In this document: one piece after another, positions 21,823 to 29,822 of the stretch
Position numbering within the stretch: position 1 is the stretch's first letter
How the letters are laid out: the number at the start of each line of letters is the position of its first letter
Origin: Trileptium ribeirensis
Lineage: Eukaryota; Nematoda; Enoplea; Enoplida; Thoracostomopsidae
Direction: 5' to 3'
Assembly: GCA_030248225.1 (NCBI GenBank)
Contig: JASANE010003633.1
Location: 1 to 64,000 of the forward strand
DNA length: 64,000 nucleotides
Program-made: the position numbers and the translations under genes
Notes under the pieces: model-generated
What the model was told of the DNA's origin: nothing
The model's database searches: none
The model's input: the letters and a program-made list of their open reading frames with translations, nothing else

Positions 21823-23191
21823 GGAAATTCGGACTTTCAAGCTAACCAATGGTGAAGTGGCAGGGCTATCGAATGAACGTAATCGGTGGCTATGTCGAAA
21901 CCAGGGTGATTTCATTTTACGAGACCAGTTGTTGTTTCATCTACAGTGGCGCTATCGACATCAGCGACGCGCTGTAGCGTTCATCCAGCTGGTTGTACCA
22001 AACATTTTCCAACAGGAATTACTACGGAAATACCATGAAAACTTTGCCGGCCATCTCGCTTGGGAGCGAACTTATCGATTAATTGCGAAATGTTATTATT
22101 GGCAAACAATGGCAACGGATTTACATTCGCTTATACGAGACTGTATTGTTTGTAATCGTTTCAAGCCGGGTGGAAGTCGTAAAGTTGCATTGCATCCAAT
22201 TGCTATACCGTATGCACCGTGGGAAACGGCAGGTTTAGATATCGTCGGTCCATTACCCGCTACGGAAAACGGCAACAAGTATATTATTTCGTGGATAGAT
22301 TATTTAACAAAGTGGCCGGAAGCATTTCATGTACCAGATACGACGGCAAAATCAATCGTGGCTACATTTATTCAAGGTGTCTCCAGTCGACATGGTCATC
22401 CAAAAACTGTCATCGTCGATCGAGGTGCTGGTTTTATGGCGGAGACACATCAAAAGGCTTTGAGTTCTCGTGGGGTGAAACTCAATTTTGTCGTAGCGGA
22501 TCGTCATCAATCCAACGGATTGGTAGAACGCTGGAATCAGATGCTTATTCGTGTCCTACGTAAGATTGCCGATGAGAATCCGTATTGTTGGGATGAGTAT
22601 GTACCACTCGTTTGCATGGCGTATCGTATTACACCAAACGTGGCTACAGGTGAAACGCCTTATCGTATGAACTATGGACGCGATATGGATCTAGCGGAGG
22701 AACCACGACGACTACAAGTGCATTCGGATTCAGTACAAAAATATGTACAGGATCTGTACACTGAGCTGCCAGTAATATGGACCGAATGTAAAGAACAATT
22801 ACAACAGACTCAGGAACAATACTGCAAACAATATGATCGGAGTGTTTCGGCAAATCAAGCGGACATTGTTGAGGGCAGCTTAGTATTTCTGCTAGAGAAG
22901 ACTGCTCGTGGTCGGGGATTTCATCCAAAGTTGGAACCATTATTTCGCACTTTGTATAGGGTACAACGTGTGGATGGTCATAACCTGGAAATTCGGGAAA
23001 TAAATCAACAACGGGGTCGGGATTTACTAGTCCACAAGGACATGGTGAAATTATACCTGGGTAATATAGAACAATACTTAAGCTATTTACGGGGAAAATT
23101 CCTACGAATCCTAAGATTCGAGATCTTTGTAGGGTTTGTCATCAAGTTAATGCACCTAAAATACCTGGTAAAAGCAAACCACGGCGTTTGA
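21749..23191 (+). CDS. int: Integrase with HHCC, DDE core and GPY/F-like C-terminus
   Basis: The frame is +1 (or -2) relative to RT and is open from 21749, overlapping the RT ORF by 74 nt. There is no ATG near the start; the conserved N-terminus already begins in the overlap. Numbering from the TTG codon at 21806: zinc ligands H77, H83, C113, C116; catalytic D145 (GLDIVGPL), D205 (VIVDRGAGF) and E241 (GLVERWNQ), spacing D59D35E; and a GPY/F-like module around 371-420 (TLYRVQRVD, LVHKDMVKLYLG). It inserts cDNA into host chromosomes. The last 31 residues of this frame look non-homologous; the conserved text continues in the -1 frame as a PHD finger. The +1 relation to RT could be programmed or a mutation. 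Confidence 0.9.
   Translation, partial: RTQDQEWPWPQAQILREQRLDPEIEEIRTFKLTNGEVAGLSNERNRWLCRNQGDFILRDQLLFHLQWRYRHQRRAVAFIQLVVPNIFQQELLRKYHENFAGHLAWERTYRLIAKCYYWQTMATDLHSLIRDCIVCNRFKPGGSRKVALHPIAIPYAPWETAGLDIVGPLPATENGNKYIISWIDYLTKWPEAFHVPDTTAKSIVATFIQGVSSRHGHPKTVIVDRGAGFMAETHQKALSSRGVKLNFVVADRHQSNGLVERWNQMLIRVLRKIADENPYCWDEYVPLVCMAYRITPNVATGETPYRMNYGRDMDLAEEPRRLQVHSDSVQKYVQDLYTELPVIWTECKEQLQQTQEQYCKQYDRSVSANQADIVEGSLVFLLEKTARGRGFHPKLEPLFRTLYRVQRVDGHNLEIREINQQRGRDLLVHKDMVKLYLGNIEQYLSYLRGKFLRILRFEIFVGFVIKLMHLKYLVKANHGV
23092..23133 (+). promoter_or_regulatory. Candidate -1 ribosomal frameshift signal (GGGAAAA plus stem-loop)
   Basis: G GGA AAA at 23092-23098 is in the correct zero-frame phase for an X XXY YYZ slippery heptamer. 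Six nucleotides downstream lies a stem, CGAATC (23105-23110) pairing with GATTCG (23115-23120) around loop CTAA. An outer CCTAC (23101-23105) can pair with GTAGG (23129-23133). Slipping here moves the ribosome from the integrase frame into the open PHD-finger frame. Confidence 0.6.
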
Positions 23192-23325
23192 ATGAATGGG
23201 TTGCTTGTGATGGAGCTCATTACGAGCCACATTGGTTTCATTTAGACTGTGTAGGGCTTAATAAATTGCCAACAGTATCAGAACAATGGTTTTGTGCTGA
23301 ATGCAGCGTAGGAGCACAGTTGTAA
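23098..23325 (+). CDS. PHD finger in -1 frame after integrase
   Basis: 75 codons in the -1 frame from the slippery site to UAA at 23323. The domain (23128-23304) has the PHD order: CRVC, then WVACDG, WFHLDCVGL, and WFCAEC. The text CDG...WFHLDCVGL...WFCAEC resembles ING-type PHD fingers, which read methylated H3K4. The fourth expected Cys is Tyr (TAC at 23221-23223, one transition from TGC) with a His beside it, so zinc binding may be altered or use the His. As an integrase extension it would stand where chromoviruses carry a chromodomain, suggesting chromatin-directed insertion (inference). Alternatively, it is a domain separated from integrase by a simple mutation. Confidence 0.75.
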   Translation: MPTNPKIRDLCRVCHQVNAPKIPGKSKPRRLNEWVACDGAHYEPHWFHLDCVGLNKLPTVSEQWFCAECSVGAQL

Positions 23326-23932
23326 CAACTTTGCCGGTATAATTTCCATATTTATTAGTAATCGGTATTTTGACAACTTTTTAAGTTTTACTAAACGGTA
23401 CTTGATAAGCTTTTTTGTTAAAAAATATCGTGATTCATAGTTGCTATAATTGTGGCTAGCCTGGTTAGCCATCGTTAAGTTATTGTGTAACATGTTTTAA
23501 ATTTGAGTAAACTGTATGAGATATATTTTTATAACAGTTGTAAAGTCGTATAGGTTGGCAAATTTTGCAGCTACCTATATCACACTTTAATTTCTAACAT
23601 CATTGCTATTATTGTCTATATTATTGCCGATAACTAATATTCCTTCTACCAAATTACTAAATTCGGGAATCTGATTATATTCTTTATGAGAAATACTGGT
23701 CACATAATTCAAAATTTTTAATGTTATATGCTGAACCTTTCAACAAAATTTGTCATATTTTTGTAATCTTGGATGTAACCTGTCTCAAATCTATGTATTA
23801 AGTTGATGATGTTCTGCATAAACTGATACTAGAATGTTTGGAATAATCTTTTATTCTATTATGGATCATGACGTGTATATAGAACAATGGAACACTATAA
23901 TTTGTGTAATCATAAACATATAATTGTTCTAG
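23326..23932 (+). other. Spacer between pol and env-position genes
   Basis: AT-rich, without a supported ORF. It ends in AATTGTTCTAG at 23922-23932, a plausible splice acceptor directly before the open frame of the exonuclease gene. Confidence 0.5.
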
Positions 23933-25958
23933 ACCGCCGGAGTTGGTGGATACGACAATCCGGGAGCGCACTAGAAGTCAAATCGAGATTATCGCATACG
24001 CTCGATTGTTTTATCGTCGACTTGGTTTGGCACGGATGGTCATCTGTGTGCGAACTCAACCTCAGTTGGAAATGGCATTGGCACTGCTGAGGGAGTCCAG
24101 TTGGAATGCCTTCGGTCTGGACAGTGAAGCGTTTCAAGTACCGCAATGGTTGAAGGATGAAAACGCACGGGATTTGTTAAGCCAAGATGATATCGGTATC
24201 GGAGTAACATTGGCAACACGTTATCCACGACACACGCGTTACGGACGTGTGGCACCGTTCCTATCCAAGTCCTGGTTTAATGTCCGAAATATGACTCGGC
24301 TAGGAGTAAAGCAAGGTTTTGCTGCAACGATCCAGATTGCGACAATGGAAGGTTTAGTTGTCTTCATTGACTTGCTTGCCTTCTATCTCATAATATCGGA
24401 TATTTTGCGTCGGTTTCTGGAAGTTGAAACATTGTACATTATTACGTGGGCTGGCCATTGCGATCGGCATTATTTATCACGTCTCGAGGTGTTGCGTGGA
24501 AAGCCACCACTGAAGGCGGATCACTGGCTTGATCTCCAGGCTTTGAAGATGGAGTACGAACATGAGCAATATGCGCCGAAAAGCAATCGACTGGAGGAAC
24601 AGTTTCGACAAACGTTATACCAGGAACGACCTGCAATGACACTAGGGGGTGAGATAGCAATGCGGGCGTTTGGCGAAACCATTTACGATTATTTTCCACC
24701 ACCACCCAAGGAGTATAAAAAGAAGGTAAAAGCATATCGACAGATAGCCTCACGGAAGCGAGTACCGTACCGTGAATTCGTAATATATGCAGCAATGGAT
24801 GCCTTAGTACCTGATTTAGCAATCATGGCAGCCGAGGAACGTTCAACCATGGATTGGGGAATAAAAACGATCGAAGATGTACAAGAATGGATGAAGGATT
24901 TGCTGTGGACATTTTTACCGATGGATTATCTGAAAATTCCGCAAATCGAATTCAGTTTTCAAAAGGCGAAACAATATCCAAACGTGGAAGCAGAGTTTAT
25001 GCCGAAGTTTTTCGAGCTGTGTCAGCGGACATGCAAGGATTTTCATTTTCATCAACCTTATCCGATGATTTACGTCCGTGATCCAGATGAACTGGACATC
25101 AAGCATATGTATCCGGCATTGGATACCTCGGAACGGATACGTTGGAGCGCAGTAGTTGCCAAATATCAACGCGCTTGGGAACTACCACGACCTGACATTA
25201 ATTTGCACGGTAATCGCCTAACGAGGGAAAAAAGCAAAGTCATCAGCGTATCGCTACGACTGGAAATTACCGAGGATCAACGACGACGTCATGGTGTGGC
25301 ACCCATAATACTGTCGGATTATGCCTACCATGTGGAAGAGCAACGAGAAAGGGTGCAGCAGCGTGCGCAACAGAAAACTTTTTCGGAGGAATCTAGTCCT
25401 GATGTGGAGATTGTGGATGAGGTGATAAGGCAGGAAGTTTCGGCCAGGGAGAGTACATCTGCTATAACCCAGCCGAATGTATCGGAGCCATCAACTGCTC
25501 ACACGTCGTCGGTGGCACCTTCGACGAATGTACGGCAAAGCGATGTGACTGCTCGGTTGCCGCTGGCTGATCCAATGGAGACCACAATTGTGGGGGCAGA
25601 ACAGTTACAAGAAGCGATTGCGGCAGTATGTATTACTGAACAGCTTACAGAGGCTGAGGTTACTCAAAGTCAACCAATACCTCAAATGGTCCCACCACCG
25701 CAACAGCTGGGCCATATTATCTCAACAAAGGATACGACACCGATGTCAGTGAGTGCGATAGATACACCAGCTTACATTGATCGTTGGTTCGAAACAGAAA
25801 CGTTGTCTGCAGAATACCAAACGTATTTGGAACCGGCGACTAGCTCCGCATCCGGCTACGGAATCGATAATAACAACCAGCACTCAACCCGAACAATTGA
25901 ATCCAATCTGGGAACCTTTAACGATATCAGTGCTACAACCGTCGTTACATTCAGCTGA
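23933..25958 (+). CDS. DEDDy-type 3'-5' exonuclease-like protein in env position
   Basis: The frame is open from 23916 and has no early ATG (first at 24036); a start by splicing to the acceptor at 23932 is likely, and the small exon at 16162 is in phase. Numbering from the TTG at 23943 (671 aa): ExoI FGLDSE gives D60 and E62; FAATIQIAT...VVFIDLL (126-144) matches the next core strand; ExoII TWAGHCDRHYL gives D174; D197 follows in HWLDLQA; ExoIII VIYAAMDAL gives Y282xxxD286. This is the signature of the WRN/RNase D/EXD family (DnaQ fold). An insertion of about 50 residues lies between ExoI and the next strand. Residues 300-430 are another folded region, and the tail is Ser/Thr/Gln-rich. Substrate and role are unknown. 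No signal peptide or membrane anchor is seen, so it is not an envelope. Confidence 0.75.
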
Positions 25959-26310
25959 TGTTACTACATTGGTACCATCGATAGTAGGACCATTGGGTAC
26001 TACGTTGGCGTTTACGGTTCCACCACCCGTGCATACTTGGACACATTCGACGGTAGCGACATGTCTCACAGTAGCTTCGGATTGGATAACACCACTGTGT
26101 GCACCAACTACTTATTCGTCGGTTTTGCAATTGCCGATAGCACCTTCCATCGTCTCAACGGCACAAAATTTTCCGAGTGCTGTACTTGGAGCGGAGGCAT
26201 TATCTACAACGTCATCGGGCTTGAGTACCATTCCATATGTAATGGCGCCGATGGCTTCCGGCCAAATTCGGATGGAAGATACTATTGTTAGCCAGTCATC
26301 GAACATATGA
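25777..26310 (+). CDS. Ser/Thr/Pro-rich +1-frame continuation of the exonuclease ORF
   Basis: This frame overlaps the end of the exonuclease ORF and carries on its composition (Thr, Ser, Pro, Val) after that ORF stops at 25958. Its own stop UGA at 26308 overlaps the next ATG at 26307 (AUGA). A frame change around 25850-25950, programmed or mutational, would give the exonuclease a longer disordered tail. No motif is recognised, and low complexity limits confidence. Confidence 0.45.
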   Translation: MIVGSKQKRCLQNTKRIWNRRLAPHPATESIITTSTQPEQLNPIWEPLTISVLQPSLHSADVTTLVPSIVGPLGTTLAFTVPPPVHTWTHSTVATCLTVASDWITPLCAPTTYSSVLQLPIAPSIVSTAQNFPSAVLGAEALSTTSSGLSTIPYVMAPMASGQIRMEDTIVSQSSNI

Positions 26311-26954
26311 ATTTCCAACGGAGTGGATTACAAGACTTTATTGGCGATCATGGTCAATACGAACCTCTGTTCGTTATTAGACGGCAACCGACTTGGCCGT
26401 GAGAAACCAATGTGAGATGTCAAACGATAACTTGCCAACGAATGTCTATATTCACTTGTGCACATTGTCGGTTGAGCTTTTGTCGTGGGCATATCACAGA
26501 ACATGGATGCCATACTCAGCCAACAGCGATTGGACATTGTACTTTTGGACGATGGGTATGGAGTAAAGCGAAGCACATTTTGCGTGATATCTGCGTGGCC
26601 ATGCCATACGTGCAGTGTTCACATTGTCACAAACTGTTATGCCCAGATCACGCTACTACAGGTTGTTGTGACGAACAGGATTATCATACCGGATGTTCAA
26701 CTGCATTGGAATTATCTATTCCGGTACGACGCATGTTAAACGATGATGGTCATCCGGAAATCCATGCGGGAACTCCGGAGTTAGACAATGTCGATATACC
26801 GATCAGTCGTACTTTTCGATTGCGTCGACAACAAGGTTTCGCTAAATTTCGATTTCAAGCAGATATGCCGGATTGCACAAGACCTACTACATGGACTATG
26901 CCTGATAATGCCATTCGAATAGTACCAACAGTGTGTCGCAGTGATGAGGAATAA
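26307..26954 (+). CDS. Tandem Cys/His zinc-module protein (AN1/B-box-like), one in-frame UGA
   Basis: The ATG at 26307 overlaps the preceding stop as AUGA. After 31 codons there is a UGA at 26400 (context CCG UGA GAA; CGA to UGA would be a CpG decay change), then open frame to 26952. Downstream there are two copies of C-x7-C-x2-C-x4-C-x2-H: TCQRMSIFTCAHCRLSFCRGH and, about 55 residues later, ICVAMPYVQCSHC then KLLCPDH. Each is followed by further His or Cys, the general plan of AN1 or B-box treble clefs. The C-terminal 70 residues are basic and without motif. RNA, DNA or protein binding is all possible; I do not recognise the family exactly. Confidence 0.6.
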
Positions 26955-26969
26955 ATAATTCGTATATAA

Positions 26970-28700
26970 GCGGAGTTAGTTCAATTACAGCAAGTCAATG
27001 CTGTAAATGAGCGTCGTAACGCGGAGTTGGAACAAGCTTTGCGTGATTCACAAACGGAAAATACGCAATCTCAACAAGGAATGACGCGTTTGCAACGTCA
27101 AAACGAAACAATGCAAGAAAGCATATATCAGTATCGCGCTCGCATCACAACACTGGAAGAGCGAATTCAAGATCAAACAACGCAAATTTCCGCTCTACAG
27201 GCGCGACCTGTCACCGCAGATATGACGGTGCAGTGCGGTGAAACTTCGGCTGCTATCGTAGCCGAGAAGCAAAGACGACCTAGGGAAGTCAAGCGGCGGC
27301 ATCAGTCTTCTTCGGAGTCTCAAGATGAATCGACTTCTACTTCGGATGAGTGTGCTGCCGATGCTCCTTTAGCTTCAGGCAAACAGCTAGCACATCCGAA
27401 TATGATGATAGTCGGCAAAACGACTGATCCGGTGGAACGAGCTAAACGAATTCTTGCCCGTGCGGAATCAACGCAGCAACCAACTGCGAAACGGGAACGA
27501 CGAACGACCATACGCGAGAGTTCACAAGCTTCTCGAGGTACGCAACCGTTCCCCACGCAAGAACCAGTACCACGGTTGCAGGTTCAATTTGGAAAGATCA
27601 CGTCTCCCCGAACGGCAGCGCAACGGAAGACACGACAACGTGTATATAGTTTTTACGGTCCTTCGACATCGGTACCTTGCCAGTCACTGGAGGAAGAGAT
27701 ACGGGAAATACCACTTGAAGAAGATTCAGGTACAGATGTAGTTCAGGTTGCAGCTGCGGATGCCACGTGGTTATCGGATTATGCGGAACGACCGGGCATG
27801 GAGGAATTACCACACCAACCATTGCTACCACATCTAATACAGTGGCGACCAATGTATACACCTAATGCCTTCGTACGGACGGAGAAGGAGTACCTGAATC
27901 AGCTTCGAATACATTTCTATCAATTAATAGCGGAATTGCAACAACCGGTCAGGACCATTGACTACATTTATGCAATTGAACGTGTGGGGCTTATGGCGTT
28001 TCAATACTTTCAAACGAAACTAACAAAGCCGGGAGCGAATCAAATCTACCAAGTCATTCTGCAAGCGTTAGCGAGTCAAATTCGGTTCAACTTTTATCAA
28101 CGAACGTTGAACATCACTAAAGTCATGCATCGTACTCCGTTTCCGATTCTATTACTGTTCAATCTCAGCGAAATGAATCGACAAATGGCGATATTAGAAC
28201 AACACCCAAAGAACGTGTATGGTTCTCGCATTCGACGAAAGGTTCGAGCTTGGTATGAACGATTTGGACCGCAACTCGGGGATGCTTTGGAAACCGTGCG
28301 TCGCACATTAGAGGAATTGGACATTCAGATTCGTCTGTTACAGGAGCCTGTGATGCATAGTCATCCAGAGCGGAATCAATGGTTGAATACCGCCAATCGT
28401 CGACGTGCGCGACTAGCACCATTCTGGGAGCAACATCAACGCCGATTTCATCGCTTCTTTGCGGCAAAAGTCGATGATGCGGACAATCGTATGCGTCGCC
28501 TATATGCGGGATATCGATCTTGCTTATCGAGCTTCGGTGCCCCACCATATTTGGCGCCTGAACATTATCTGCGGCCAATCAGTTATCTACCCGAACAGAT
28601 TCAGCGTATCAATCAAAACGATTTCAGCATATTCGTAACTCTTGATCAACCGCTACCAGAGATGCCCGATGCTGAATGGGGCATCTACAATCATCAATAA
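26970..28700 (+). CDS. Coiled-coil protein with helical C-terminal domain, family unknown
   Basis: Open from 26970 to UAA at 28698; the nominal 557-aa reading starts at a TTG (27027), but the coiled coil clearly begins upstream (26985-27026), so the true start is probably by splicing (acceptor-like TCAATTACAG at 26981-26990) or re-initiation. The first ~70 residues form a heptad-rich Gln/Glu coiled coil. Residues about 85-250 are Arg/Ser/Thr-rich and probably disordered. Residues about 280-557 are rich in Trp, Tyr, Arg and helices (KEYLNQLRIHFYQLIAELQQ, YERFGPQLGDALETVRRTLE). No catalytic motif, signal peptide or membrane segment is visible. It is in the same frame as the exonuclease and zinc ORFs. 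It could be a structural or second Gag-like protein; that is a guess. Confidence 0.65.
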   Translation, partial: AELVQLQQVNAVNERRNAELEQALRDSQTENTQSQQGMTRLQRQNETMQESIYQYRARITTLEERIQDQTTQISALQARPVTADMTVQCGETSAAIVAEKQRRPREVKRRHQSSSESQDESTSTSDECAADAPLASGKQLAHPNMMIVGKTTDPVERAKRILARAESTQQPTAKRERRTTIRESSQASRGTQPFPTQEPVPRLQVQFGKITSPRTAAQRKTRQRVYSFYGPSTSVPCQSLEEEIREIPLEEDSGTDVVQVAAADATWLSDYAERPGMEELPHQPLLPHLIQWRPMYTPNAFVRTEKEYLNQLRIHFYQLIAELQQPVRTIDYIYAIERVGLMAFQYFQTKLTKPGANQIYQVILQALASQIRFNFYQRTLNITKVMHRTPFPILLLFNLSEMNRQMAILEQHPKNVYGSRIRRKVRAWYERFGPQLGDALETVRRTLEELDIQIRLLQEPVMHSHPERNQWLNTANRRRARLAPFWEQHQRRFHRFFAAKVDDADNRMRRLYAGYRSCLSSFGAPPYLAPEHYLRPISYLPEQIQRINQNDFSIFVTLDQPLPEMPDAEWGIYNHQ

Positions 28701-29803
28701 ATGATAAAGTACTAATAGCAATAATAACTTGTAATTATTAGTGATTATATTTCGGATTTGACATTCGTCATAATAACAATTATTGACAATTTGCTTTATA
28801 CGGATAATGAACAATGTGCCATTGACATTTTATTTCTTCACGGTATGCCAAAAGAAGAATGAAGAATATGAACACTACTTGTGATGGACCAAAATTATAT
28901 TTTTATAGTCATTGTTAACCTTGCCTATATTTTCTTGATATATTTGTATTGGATATATATTACCTGGTGATTATATGGTGTAGCAAATATGTTTGTTGTA
29001 AAGTCATCTAATAATAGGTATTAGACCTTCATAAAGGTAAACTTTTAAAACAGAATTCTTAACAGGTTTCATTTTATAAAAATCACTGAATCTTTTCTCT
29101 ATTTTAAAATAACCTAAAGCAAAACATACGGTTCCGCTTTGGGAACAAAACCAAATTTCCGTTTAAAATCATATAAAATTTTAAATGATGTAATGTTGGT
29201 TAAATATCAATTTGTATCACTTTCGAGCTGAACAGAACCAAGGTCATAATATCATTTTTCAACTAAGTTTCATTCATAAATTATAACTGGGTTTATCGAA
29301 CCAATTTCTTGCTTTGGCAATCAACATAGCTTTGTAAAGGATTTTTTATGGCTATATGAGCATTTCCTATATTTCAACTAAAAAGGGTTTTGAATTAGTA
29401 TAAACAAAAATCTCAACTACTTTCACTTAATTTCATGTAGCTTTGTATCATTAATTCGTGTAATTATTTGGTATCATTTGATATCCAATGTAACGTTGTA
29501 TCCAAACATTTATGCTAGTTAACTGTATACGGTGTATAATATGTTTGCTCAGTATTAATCTTTTACTGCCATAATACTGTACTTATGTTCGTATTAATAA
29601 TATGTTGTATTACATTCTAATCATTTTGCTGATGTTTTATATGGCTGTTGTTATGTGATTATCCAAATGTATATATAACATGTGGTTATCATTTAATACT
29701 AATATATGGGTTTTATATATAAAAATTCCTCTTCGTGTAGAAATGAAAATTTTAAATACAAGTTTGACCTGCTCCCTAGATCATATACTCAACAGGGACG
29801 TTG
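28701..29803 (+). other. 3' untranslated region of the retroelement
   Basis: About 1.1 kb of AT-rich sequence between the last stop and the polypurine tract. No ORF or strong repeat is seen. Confidence 0.6.
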
Positions 29804-29822
29804 AGGAATCGGGTCCGGGGGA
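29804..29822 (+). promoter_or_regulatory. Polypurine tract
   Basis: GAGGAATCGGGTCCGGGGGA ends at the base before the 3' LTR TGTCAAC. It is G-rich and interrupted by three pyrimidines, but its position is right for plus-strand priming. Confidence 0.65.

Noticed and set aside
23933..28700. Envelope glycoprotein in the env position
   Set aside because: No signal peptide, furin-like site, fusion peptide or membrane anchor in any of the three units.
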